Assembly: GCA_964607765.1 (NCBI GenBank) | Contig: CAZSNT010000026.1 | Span: 16,678-80,677 of the forward strand | Origin: CAZSNT01 sp964607765 | GTDB taxonomy: Bacteria; Verrucomicrobiota; Lentisphaeria; Oligosphaerales; JABHEG01 | DNA: 64,000 bases | Direction: 5' to 3' | In this document: in pieces, positions 8,548 to 17,096 of the stretch | Numbering within the stretch: the stretch's first letter is position 1 | Layout: each line of letters begins with the position of its first letter | Program-made: the position numbers and the translations under genes | Notes under the pieces: generated by a model | Told to the model about the DNA's origin: nothing | The model's database searches: none | What the model saw: the letters and a program-made list of their open reading frames with translations, nothing else

Positions 8548-10230
8548 TCCCGGCCCCCCGTCCCGATCCTGAACGGACGCCCCTTCCCGGTCACGGATCG
8601 CCGGGGCAGGAAGGCAGCGGAGCAGGAGGAAGTCGACAGCGACGCTGCAAGCGACTGCTGCTGAAGCAATGTGGTACGTGGAGTAGAATGGGGTGTTGCC
8701 GCCCGAATAGACGAGGATGGCGGTTGCTGACGTCCCACCCAAAAGCACGAGCATGCGCAGGTGAAACCAGGCGCGTGCCCAGATGAGAAGCCCCAGAATC
8801 GGCAACACAAGCCAACCAGAGAACGGAACCGGCAGGTGATGCCGGCCCCAGGCAACCCGGACGGGGGTGGTCTGCGAGAGCACGCGAATGACTCGTCTCC
8901 AGAGGATACCGGCGTACCAGAACGGCCGCCGCCCGATCCGCGACAGCAAGTCGTCCCGCAAGACCTCGCCGAAATGATCCAACTCGTGGGGCTGGCGGTA
9001 GTACTTGCCGGCCTCATCCCACGGCTTGTATACCCGTTTCGGACCGGCGGCAGTCTGCACGACCATTGTCGGCACCTCGACGCCGTACTTCTCTTTCAGT
9101 CGGGGCACAGCGAACTCCGCGGAAAGACCGTCGCGCCATTCGAACTCGGGATCGAAATCGCCCAGGCCAACCCAGAGCGGATGCCAAAACAGGTGATGGA
9201 AATCACGAGGCCCGGGATAGACGTGGCCCCCAGCGTCCTTCACGACCCGTTCCGCTTCAGTGATCTTCGCTCTGAACCAACAGCGCACCGCCCCGCCCGT
9301 GAGCGAGAGCGCAGCGAACAGCAGCCCGATCATGGCGCCGCGCACCCACCACCTGCGACGAGGCGCAATCGCATAGCACACCGCCACCGCACCGGCCACG
9401 GCCACCGGCTCGGTGCGCAACTGTGCCGCCAGCGCAAACAACACGCCGCTGAGCAACGGGGCCACCCAGCAGTACGGTCCGAGGCGGCGCCGTGTGAAAA
9501 GCGGCAGATTCACAGCGAGGATGGCCACCGCAGTGATGATGAGCCAGGGAAAAATGTTGTCGTGTCCCTGAGGGTGGAAGAAACTCGGCTGGAAATGTCG
9601 GGCATAGATCTCGAACAGCTGGAAAGGGTTAGAGCCGATGAATGCCACCAGCAATGTGCCGAGAAGAGGCCGTCGCAGCCACCAGCAGACGGCAAAGAGC
9701 ACGATCAGCACGGTGGTGAAAACAACGGCAGCTCCAGTGCGGATGTTAGGCGGCTGCGCCCAACCGTTCAGCCACACGCTGGGGAGGTACAGGAAGCTCT
9801 TCCCAAGCTCACCATAGCGCGTCGAATGTCCCCGCTCGGTGAGCAACCTGTCCCCGTGTTCGCGGATCTCCCGCTCCGCGCCCGCTCTGCTGTAGGCCAG
9901 CTTGGACGCCGAACGCTCGGACGCAACCGGGAAAAGCCCGAGGAAATGGAAGAAGTAGACAAAGTCGATTTCCTGGTGCAGGCCGGAAGAGGCCTCCAGC
10001 TGATAGGTCCGGTCCAGCTCCGACATGTTGTTCCAGAATGAACGCTGCCAAAGGCAGATCGTCAACACGGCCACAACGAAGACGCCCGCGCGGCCACGCA
10101 TCGAGCACAACAGCCTTCTCTCCCCCCGTCCGCGGAACGCGTTGACACAGCGCATGCGCGCGCCGGCGATCCGTCCGCCCACATCCTCCCCCAAGCCCCG
10201 CCATGTGCTGGCCATCCGCTCGCAGCCCAT
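8536..10230 (-). CDS. Polytopic membrane protein, unknown function
   Basis: A 564-residue integral membrane protein. Hydrophobic segments begin near GVFVVAVLTICLW and recur through the first ~300 residues, then again at GWLVLPILGLLIWARAWF and beyond. The first periplasmic loop is acidic (LHQEIDFVYF), which together with the topology and context is compatible with a GT-C enzyme, but no diagnostic motif is present and I do not assign it. The ATG at 10230 overlaps the end of the upstream glycosyltransferase gene (TGA at 10232-10234), with GGAGG 8 bases before the ATG. The two are thus translationally coupled, and a shared substrate such as the polyprenyl-linked sugar made by that GT2 is plausible. 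Confidence 0.7.
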   Translation of the reverse strand: MGCERMASTWRGLGEDVGGRIAGARMRCVNAFRGRGERRLLCSMRGRAGVFVVAVLTICLWQRSFWNNMSELDRTYQLEASSGLHQEIDFVYFFHFLGLFPVASERSASKLAYSRAGAEREIREHGDRLLTERGHSTRYGELGKSFLYLPSVWLNGWAQPPNIRTGAAVVFTTVLIVLFAVCWWLRRPLLGTLLVAFIGSNPFQLFEIYARHFQPSFFHPQGHDNIFPWLIITAVAILAVNLPLFTRRRLGPYCWVAPLLSGVLFALAAQLRTEPVAVAGAVAVCYAIAPRRRWWVRGAMIGLLFAALSLTGGAVRCWFRAKITEAERVVKDAGGHVYPGPRDFHHLFWHPLWVGLGDFDPEFEWRDGLSAEFAVPRLKEKYGVEVPTMVVQTAAGPKRVYKPWDEAGKYYRQPHELDHFGEVLRDDLLSRIGRRPFWYAGILWRRVIRVLSQTTPVRVAWGRHHLPVPFSGWLVLPILGLLIWARAWFHLRMLVLLGGTSATAILVYSGGNTPFYSTYHIASAAVACSVAVDFLLLRCLPAPAIRDREGASVQDRDGGPGSPT

Positions 10231-10231
10231 C

Positions 10232-11287
10232 TCACTCGCCTCCGGCGCTGACGCCCGGCCGGTCGGCCTGCTCCTCCCAACAGTCGCCATCCGCCTCACG
10301 CCCTCTTGTCAGGCGACAGATCTCATAGCGGCACTTCATGACATCCTTGCGCAACTCCCGGTTCTGATGCGACAGAAAGCTGAAGAGGAAAATCTGCATG
10401 CCTGAAACAAGAAGGAAGAGTGTGGTCAGAATCAGAGCCGTTCGGTGTCCTACAATTTGACCTGCGACAACGTACAGGTAGAACAGGCGCGCTCCCGAGA
10501 TGATCCCCAGAGAGAGAAGCGCAGCCCCGAGCGTCCCGAACAGCATGATCGGTTTCTCGCCAAACCCGAAGAGCAGGTGACTGACAATAAGGTGGCCAGC
10601 TCTGAAGGAGGAGGCGGGGCGACGGACCTGCTGGCGCCTGCCCGTCCAGCTGAGCGTGGCAGGCACCTCGCTGAACGCGTACCCCATCGCACTGGCTTTC
10701 GACACGATCTCGAGGTGTATCTCTTTGCCGTCTTCTTCCAGCGGCAGTGCACGAATGCTGCTGCCCACATACCCCCGTGTCATGCCGCTCACCGTCGTGA
10801 TACGCGGGGACACCGCCACTTTCAGGATCTGGTTGCCGAGCCGGCTGAGAAGCGCCCGCTTCAGAGGAACGGCCTCGAGGCGGCCGCCCTTCCGGTACGG
10901 TGATGCGATCACAACATCCGCACCGGAACGACACAGCTCATCATGAAGCGTCTTGATGATGCCTGTGCCGTAGCTGTTGTCCGACTCCATGGTGATGACA
11001 AACCTGCCCCGGCTCGCGGCGACACCCCGGCGCAGAGCGTACCCGCGACCACGATTCGCCGGGTAAGAGATCAGCTGCACGCGACTGTTGGCGTCAGCGA
11101 GCTGCTGGGCCACCCGCGCCGTGCCGTCAGTGCTGCCGTCATTCACGAGGATGAGCTCATAGGTCTGCCCCAGTGAGTTCAACGCCTCGAGCTGAGCGGT
11201 CACCGAATCACGGAGCCCACCCTCTTCGTTGTAAGCGGGCGAGATGACCGTCAACTCGACAGCTCCGTCACCGATAACACTGTCCAT
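10232..11287 (-). CDS. GT2 polyprenyl-phosphate glycosyltransferase-like
   Basis: A 351-residue enzyme of the dolichyl-phosphate mannose synthase type. ELTVISPAYNEEGGLRDSV opens the GT-A domain, ILVNDGSTDGTARV is the UDP/GDP-binding loop, and MESDNS stands in place of the usual DAD/DGD metal motif. After residue ~235 two strongly hydrophobic segments (IMLFGTLGAALLSLGII; TALILTTLFLLVSGMQIFLF) follow, so the enzyme is membrane-anchored. Such proteins make polyprenyl-phosphate sugars that feed GT-C transferases. The ATG at 11287 with GGAGAAGGG upstream is chosen over an upstream ATG at 11356. It is coupled to the membrane protein gene that follows. Confidence 0.82.
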   Translation of the reverse strand: MDSVIGDGAVELTVISPAYNEEGGLRDSVTAQLEALNSLGQTYELILVNDGSTDGTARVAQQLADANSRVQLISYPANRGRGYALRRGVAASRGRFVITMESDNSYGTGIIKTLHDELCRSGADVVIASPYRKGGRLEAVPLKRALLSRLGNQILKVAVSPRITTVSGMTRGYVGSSIRALPLEEDGKEIHLEIVSKASAMGYAFSEVPATLSWTGRRQQVRRPASSFRAGHLIVSHLLFGFGEKPIMLFGTLGAALLSLGIISGARLFYLYVVAGQIVGHRTALILTTLFLLVSGMQIFLFSFLSHQNRELRKDVMKCRYEICRLTRGREADGDCWEEQADRPGVSAGGE

Positions 11288-11393
11288 CGTCTGCCCTTCT
11301 CCGCCGGATCCCAGAGTCACGCTGCTGCTCCCGGAACCCCCTACGGTACACCGCATGGGTCACCTTAGCCAGATCCTCAAGAGTCCGCCCGCG

Positions 11394-13616
11394 CTACGGA
11401 CGCGGAGCATTCTGCAAAGCCGTCTCCGCCTTCCCGAGGTTCCGGGCAACCACCGGATTGCCGGGCGCAATGCCAGTCGCACGCTTGAGGTAAGCAACCG
11501 CCTCGGCCGGGCGCTGCAGTTCGAGCATGAGCAGGCCCAGGTTGTTGAGGACGGGAAGATTGTCGGGCGACTTCTCGAGCACGCTCTTGTATTCGTCCGC
11601 CGCTGTCTGCTTCCGGCCCATGGCAAGCAGCACACCAGCCAGCTCGACGCGGGCATCGATGTGGTCCGGTTCGGCGGCCACAACCGCCGTCAGACCAGCC
11701 AGGGCCTCATCGAGCCGGCCCTTCCTGCCCAGCGCACGGCTCAGGTTCAGCCGGAACTCCAGATTGGCAGGATCCAGACGTGCGGCTTCAGCAAAATGCG
11801 CCAGCGCCTGGTCCACTCCCCCAGGCTTCCCCAACAACACTGCCCCCGCGTTGTTGTGAGCCGGCGCCCAGCCCGGGTCGCACTCGAGGGTCTTGGCGTA
11901 GTGCGCCAACGCCTGCCCGGGATCGCCTCGGTCCTGAGCCACACAACCCAGCCCGTAGTGCGGCTCGGGCCGCAAGGACTCAAGTGCAATCGCCTTGCGG
12001 AAGTGCGCCTCGGCCTCGTCGAGCCTGCCGGCGTCATGCAGGTACTTGCCCGCGTTGACGGCTGCCCTGAAAGAATGCGGCGCCAGATCCGAGGCCCGCG
12101 CCGCCCTGTCAGCCGCCTGTTCCGAATCGCCTGTCCGAGCTTCGAGTTCAGCCAGAAGGACTTGGGCAACCGTGAAATTCGGATTCGAAGCAAGTGCCAG
12201 TCGCGCTTGCTCAAGGCTCTCTTCATAGCGGCCGGCGTCTCTCAAGGCACGCCCATAATTCGCCCGTGCAAGGTCGGTTCCCCCCACGTTCCTGATGCAG
12301 TCCTCCCACAGCGTAATGCTGTTGCTCCAGACCCGACTCCGCTGCACTGTCATGACAACGAACACTGCCAGAACTGCGAGCTTCGCCCACGGTCCGATCC
12401 GCACGAACCACACGCGCCATCCCACGCCCGCACCCGGCCGCGACAGATGCGCCAAACCGGCGGACAGAGCCAGAAAGACACCTACGGCCGGCATGTACAT
12501 GTATCGGTCTGCACGCTCTATCGATATGGGGATCAGGTTCGAGACCGGGCCCCACCAGAGCCCGAACCAAGCCAGGCAGAAGAGCGGCAGCCGGCACCCG
12601 CGCCGGTAGACCGCGACCGTCGCCACCACCGCGGCCGCCAGCAGAGCAGCCCCCGCGCGGACGCGTGGCTCGAAGATCGATTCCAGTCGCAGACGCGGAT
12701 ACGAGTTGGCCAGGCCTGTGGGGCACGTCAACACGCGTGCGTAATGCAGCAGCAGCATGCACATCCTCGGCGCAAAGCCGCCCTCCCTGGCCACACCACC
12801 GCCGGCCGCCCCCGTCTTCGCCACGACAAGCACGTAGAACAGCGTCGGGGCGATAACCAGAAACGCCAAACCGAAAACAACGTAGCCGACGCGCTTTCGC
12901 CGGTCCCGGGACAACAGTGGCGCGCGCGGATCCGCACAGTGATCGCCCAGGAGCAGGATCATCGGCATGAAGAACGCAAACGGGCTGGACAGAGCCGCAC
13001 CGATGTACAGCAGCAACGCGCCCCCCAGACAGAGCCGCCAGCGCCGCGCGTCGGCTGCGTCCTCGCAACGCGCGTACAGATAGAGACACCCAAACGTGAA
13101 CGTGGCCAGCAGACCGTACTTGGTGGACGACACCCAGGCGACAGACTCGACGTTCACCGGATGCACGACGAACAGAAGCGTTGTAAACAGCGCGATGTTG
13201 TAGGCGTGAGCGCCGCTGCCGCTGTCCGGCGTTCGCGAACTCAAGAACCGACTCAGCCACAGGAACAACAGCACGGCGGCAGCCCCATGCAGCAGAACAT
13301 TCACCAGGTGATAGCCGGGAGCCCACGCCCCCCACAGCCAGTACTCGAGGGCGTAGGTCAGCTCGCGCACAGGCTGGAACGTCGTCCTGCCGCCAGGGGT
13401 GAACATGCGCAGCACGTTCGCGGGCGCCAGCGAGCGAATGCGGTAGTTCCTCACGACCAGCGACTGGTCATCCCAATTCGTGAAACCGAACGAGACGACG
13501 TGCGCGTACCCGAGCACGGTACATAGCACGACCAGCAGCGCGCCCCAGCGCAGACGCCCCCCCGTCCGCGCTGTCCCGCCTTTGAAACGCTCGATGAATC
13601 CGTGCTCCAGCAGCAT
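11394..13616 (-). CDS. TMTC-like membrane glycosyltransferase with TPR repeats
   Basis: 740 residues, same architecture as the protein ending at 2742. The N-terminal GT-C-like half has the acidic loop GFTNWDDQSLVV, then VVHPVNVESVAWVSSTKYGL and IERADRYMYMPAVG. The C-terminal half has about ten TPR units (for example AEAHFRKAIALESLRPEPHY). The NWDD loop corresponds to the acidic first loop that holds the catalytic residue in GT-C enzymes. The ATG at 13616 is preceded by AGAGAG. It lies about 107 bases upstream of, and in line with, the GT2 gene, so donor synthesis and transfer may be one transcription unit. Confidence 0.85.
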   Translation of the reverse strand: MLLEHGFIERFKGGTARTGGRLRWGALLVVLCTVLGYAHVVSFGFTNWDDQSLVVRNYRIRSLAPANVLRMFTPGGRTTFQPVRELTYALEYWLWGAWAPGYHLVNVLLHGAAAVLLFLWLSRFLSSRTPDSGSGAHAYNIALFTTLLFVVHPVNVESVAWVSSTKYGLLATFTFGCLYLYARCEDAADARRWRLCLGGALLLYIGAALSSPFAFFMPMILLLGDHCADPRAPLLSRDRRKRVGYVVFGLAFLVIAPTLFYVLVVAKTGAAGGGVAREGGFAPRMCMLLLHYARVLTCPTGLANSYPRLRLESIFEPRVRAGAALLAAAVVATVAVYRRGCRLPLFCLAWFGLWWGPVSNLIPISIERADRYMYMPAVGVFLALSAGLAHLSRPGAGVGWRVWFVRIGPWAKLAVLAVFVVMTVQRSRVWSNSITLWEDCIRNVGGTDLARANYGRALRDAGRYEESLEQARLALASNPNFTVAQVLLAELEARTGDSEQAADRAARASDLAPHSFRAAVNAGKYLHDAGRLDEAEAHFRKAIALESLRPEPHYGLGCVAQDRGDPGQALAHYAKTLECDPGWAPAHNNAGAVLLGKPGGVDQALAHFAEAARLDPANLEFRLNLSRALGRKGRLDEALAGLTAVVAAEPDHIDARVELAGVLLAMGRKQTAADEYKSVLEKSPDNLPVLNNLGLLMLELQRPAEAVAYLKRATGIAPGNPVVARNLGKAETALQNAPRP

Positions 13617-13760
13617 CGTGGTCTCTCTTGTAAAACGGCACTAACATAAGCGCACAACCACCTGCCGGAAATGCCGCTGGGATAAAGGACACCAACGTTT
13701 ATCTTAGTGCTGTCCCGCGCCACGCGCACTGCTGATCAAATGGGGTGTTGTTTGATTCCG

Positions 13761-15254
13761 ATGCGGATGCTGCAATCCAAGGCGAACCGGAACACCCTCG
13801 CTTGGTGCCTCCTCCTGGCTCTGGCTTTGGGCCTCAAAGCCGCCCTCCTCCTGTCCAGCCAATCCATGGCCGACGGCGACGAGGCCGTGACAGGCATCAT
13901 GGCCATGCACACTCTCCGGGACGGCGAACATCGCCTCTACCCCTACGGCGTGAATTACGGGGCCGGAAGCTGTGTGGAAACGCACCTCGCCGCCGTGGCC
14001 TTCGCCGTGGCGGGGGTATCCAGCATCACGCTCAAAGCGGTCGGACTCGTGCTGTGGATCAGCTGCACCGTCGTGCTCTACGCACTGGTGCGCACCCGCT
14101 ATGGAGACCCGAGCGCACGCCTGACCACGCTGCTGTTCGCGTTCTCCCCTCAGGCCGCGCAGTGGAGCCTGAAAGTGTCCGGGGGACATCAGGTTGCCGT
14201 GCTCCTGTCGCTCGCGGCTCTGCTCTGTGTGTGGACGCACGCCCCGCCCCTGCTCACTGCCGCGCTCATCCCGCTGGTCGCATTCGCGCACCCGATCGCG
14301 GCAGCGTTCGCCGTGTTTGTCGCCGGCGCAGCGTTCCTCGATTTGCCCAAACCGCAACGTCCCAAGTACGTAGCGTTTCTGCTGCTCTGCGGCCTGGTCT
14401 GGACAGTGCTGCTCTGGCCTCGTGAGAGCACGGTGTGGAACCCGACCCCGGAACAGCTCTCACCGGGCAGCCTGCTGAAAGCCGTGGCGGGGGTCGCCGC
14501 GACGCTGTTTCGGGCAAACCAGAACGCCCGTGCCGCTGACGCCTCGGCGGGACAGGCAGTCGCCGTGCTCTGGCTGCTGGGCTTTGTCGCGGCAGCGGTC
14601 CGCGTGCGCAAAGACCGGGCGCTGCTGTTGACCGCCGCAGCAGGTTGCGGGACGGTTCTCCTGGTCCATCCGTTGCTGCTCGTTCCCAGACACGTGCTTC
14701 TGCTCTACCCGTTCAGTTGTGTGGTGCTGGCCCGTGGTGCGGCCGCAGTCAAACCTAAAGTGAGAGCGTGGACCATGGCGGCCCTGCTCGTATCGGGAGC
14801 AGGCGTTCAGGTGGCCGAAATGCGATCGCCCTGTGTGTATGGCGCCGACCCGCAGCACGTGGGATTGCCCCGGACCGAGTTCCGTAACGTCCTGGCAATA
14901 CTCCGCCGACACGGTGTCGCTCACGTCTATTGCACCGACCCCATGCTGCAGTGGAACATCATCTTCGAGAGTCAGGAACAGATTCTGGCACGCTGGTACG
15001 AAGCCGCAGGACGGTGCCCGCACTATGTGCAGGCAGTCGACGAAGCGCGCCTGGCAGGCAAGCCGGTCGCCGTAGTGGGAGACTGCCGCGACGGCAACTG
15101 GGTAGGCTGGCAGAAGCCGGCAGCCATTCTGAACCCCGATCCGCGCGTGATCGAAACGCGATTCAAACGCTCGCCGCGCGTCCCCAACAGCCCAACGCAA
15201 GACGTGGAACATGAGAAGGTTCGCAACGGAATTCCGCCAACTGCCGCGCCGTAG
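13761..15254 (+). CDS. GT39-like membrane glycosyltransferase
   Basis: About 497 residues with an N-terminal signal-anchor (LAWCLLLALALGLKAALLL) followed by the acidic loop MADGDEAVTGIMAMH, the D-E pair typical of GT39/ArnT-type enzymes that use polyprenyl-phosphate sugars. Roughly nine more hydrophobic segments run to residue ~350. The C-terminal ~130 residues form an extracytoplasmic soluble domain (NVLAILRRHGVAHVYCTD). The ATG at 13761 is preferred because upstream residues are not membrane-like. An ATG at 13707 in frame is the alternative. It opens a run of five overlapping genes. Confidence 0.72.
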   Translation: MRMLQSKANRNTLAWCLLLALALGLKAALLLSSQSMADGDEAVTGIMAMHTLRDGEHRLYPYGVNYGAGSCVETHLAAVAFAVAGVSSITLKAVGLVLWISCTVVLYALVRTRYGDPSARLTTLLFAFSPQAAQWSLKVSGGHQVAVLLSLAALLCVWTHAPPLLTAALIPLVAFAHPIAAAFAVFVAGAAFLDLPKPQRPKYVAFLLLCGLVWTVLLWPRESTVWNPTPEQLSPGSLLKAVAGVAATLFRANQNARAADASAGQAVAVLWLLGFVAAAVRVRKDRALLLTAAAGCGTVLLVHPLLLVPRHVLLLYPFSCVVLARGAAAVKPKVRAWTMAALLVSGAGVQVAEMRSPCVYGADPQHVGLPRTEFRNVLAILRRHGVAHVYCTDPMLQWNIIFESQEQILARWYEAAGRCPHYVQAVDEARLAGKPVAVVGDCRDGNWVGWQKPAAILNPDPRVIETRFKRSPRVPNSPTQDVEHEKVRNGIPPTAAP

Positions 15255-15699
15255 ACAGCTGTTGACGCTGGCGCTCTGCATCTGCTTGCTGCACACGCTC
15301 CGGGTTCTGCTGGTGGAGCTGCCCGGGACGCCGGTCGTTCGGAACTGGATCGCGCGCCGCCCGAGCGCGGCACGTGTGGATCGGGACCGGGCCATCGCTA
15401 CGCTGCGCGAGATCGCCCCTGAAGGAAACGTGTTCCTGCATTTCACACTGCCGCCGGCGCAACGGCATCTCGCCGAGTTTTTTACGTACAACTGGACGCT
15501 CGACATGTATCCACGGACGGTGTTCGTGAGTGAGCAGGCCCGGATCATCAACAACGCCCGTGACATTCTCCGGCAACAGACCGCGCCCACACAGCAGTGG
15601 CTCCTGGCCCACGACGTGACCCGAACCTGTCGGGTTTGGACCGACGAGCAGAGCCGGATCAACATGAACGTCGACGCCCCGGGGGGAGCATCACCATGA
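15211..15699 (+). CDS. Small signal-anchored protein, unknown function
   Basis: 162 residues. One N-terminal hydrophobic segment (LLTLALCICLLHTLRVLLV) is followed by a ~130-residue extracytoplasmic domain (EGNVFLHFTLPPAQRHLAEF). It overlaps the preceding GT39-like gene by 44 bases, and its TGA overlaps the next ATG (ATGA at 15696-15699), so it is translationally embedded between two glycosyltransferases. I recognise no family. Its tail resembles in character the soluble C-terminal domain of the gene before it, so an accessory subunit is possible. Confidence 0.65.
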   Translation: MRRFATEFRQLPRRRQLLTLALCICLLHTLRVLLVELPGTPVVRNWIARRPSAARVDRDRAIATLREIAPEGNVFLHFTLPPAQRHLAEFFTYNWTLDMYPRTVFVSEQARIINNARDILRQQTAPTQQWLLAHDVTRTCRVWTDEQSRINMNVDAPGGASP

Positions 15700-17096
15700 T
15701 TCAGATGGGGATGGCGTGCGCGCTGTTGGCCAGTCTGGCGCTTCTTGGCCACGGCGTCCTGTCGCTGCTGGTCCGGCGCTCCGAGCTGCCGCTTCACACG
15801 TGGTGCGCGCTGACCTTCGGACTCGGCGCCGGCACGGTCGGTGTCCTCCTGTTCTGGCTTTCCCTCGCCGGGCTGGCACCCACGCGCGAGTGCGTGCTGG
15901 CAGTGGCCGCGAGCGGTGTCGTGGCGGCCGCGGCCCTGCACGCCCACGGGCATACAGTGGTGCCGCGCTTGCCTCAGTGCCGTGCCAAACCGTGGCCGGA
16001 CCGGGCCCTGGCCGCGCTCCTCCTCATCCCCATTGCCTGGATGGCCGTCGAGACGCTCTCGCAGCCTTTCCACAACATCGATGCCATCGCCATCTGGGGG
16101 CTCAAAGCGAAAGTGGTTGCGCTCGAACCGGTTCGACGCGCCGCCTACTTCACCGACGTCAGCCGCAGCTTCAGCCACTTGGACTACCCGCTGCTCTTGC
16201 CTTTCCTCACAGCGGCTGTCTACACACTGACGGGCACGTGGGCCGAACACCTCGCCAAGATGATACACTTGGCGTTCTTCGTGTCCTTCGTGTTGCTCGT
16301 GTATTCGCAAGTCCGACGACGAGTGAGCTGCCGAGCGGCACTGGCGTTGCTTCTCGTCTACGTGGGCAGCCGCAGGCTCCTCACCCAGTGCGGGGCAGGA
16401 ATAGCCGACCTGCTGGTCATGTTCTACTACTTCGGAGCCGTGTCTTTCCTTCACGACTGGGCGGCAAGCCGCAGCCGCAGCAGTCTCGCGATCGGCGCAG
16501 CCATGAACGCGTTCCTCATGTTCACCAAGAACGAGGGGTTGGCTCTCGGCATGGTGAACATGGCCGTGTTCGGGGCGCTCGCGTGGTCGCCCAGCCGGAG
16601 GGCGGCGGCGCGCACCGCGTGCCTCGCGCTGCTGGCAGGCCTGGCGATGAACATGCCCTGGCTCATCTTCCGTGCCGGACTCCCCAAAACGCACGAAAAC
16701 TACATGGGCCGGTTGCGTATCGACATCCTCGCAGACAATGTTCAGAGAATCGGTCCGATCGCAGCCGCGTTCGGCAAGTCGCTCTGTTCGTGGGCGTCCT
16801 GGGGTGGGCTGTGGGCCTTGCTGGCCGCTGCAGCCTTTCTCGGCGCGAGGTCGACAAGAGGCCGGCCGATCTGCATACTCTGGGGCCTGCTCCTGCTGCA
16901 CGTGGGATGCTACGGTGTTGTCATGATCGTCACGCCGTGGGATGTGAGCGAACTGCTTGCCATCAAGACGTTCCCCCTCCTGCTGCAGGCAAGCCCGCTG
17001 GTCCCCCTTATCATCGCAGAGCACTGGGCCGTGTCTGCCGACAACAACCAACAACCGATTGCTGAAACCGATGCCCCCGACGGAGCAACCAACTGA
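15696..17096 (+). CDS. GT39-like membrane glycosyltransferase
   Basis: 466 residues, polytopic. The start ATG overlaps the stop of the preceding gene and has GGGGGGAG just upstream. The first large loop reads HNIDAIAIWGLKAKVVALE, matching the acidic D-x-x-x-x-W loop of polyprenyl-sugar-dependent GT-C enzymes. About ten hydrophobic segments are visible. The TKNEGLALGMVNMAVFG segment is a pattern often seen in GT39/GT83-type proteins. Acceptor and donor are unknown. It overlaps the next gene by 26 bases. Confidence 0.7.
   Translation: MIQMGMACALLASLALLGHGVLSLLVRRSELPLHTWCALTFGLGAGTVGVLLFWLSLAGLAPTRECVLAVAASGVVAAAALHAHGHTVVPRLPQCRAKPWPDRALAALLLIPIAWMAVETLSQPFHNIDAIAIWGLKAKVVALEPVRRAAYFTDVSRSFSHLDYPLLLPFLTAAVYTLTGTWAEHLAKMIHLAFFVSFVLLVYSQVRRRVSCRAALALLLVYVGSRRLLTQCGAGIADLLVMFYYFGAVSFLHDWAASRSRSSLAIGAAMNAFLMFTKNEGLALGMVNMAVFGALAWSPSRRAAARTACLALLAGLAMNMPWLIFRAGLPKTHENYMGRLRIDILADNVQRIGPIAAAFGKSLCSWASWGGLWALLAAAAFLGARSTRGRPICILWGLLLLHVGCYGVVMIVTPWDVSELLAIKTFPLLLQASPLVPLIIAEHWAVSADNNQQPIAETDAPDGATN

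Noticed and set aside
11244..13526. A 760-codon plus-strand open frame
   Set aside because: Antisense to the second TMTC-like gene, whose own frame has clear membrane helices and TPRs.
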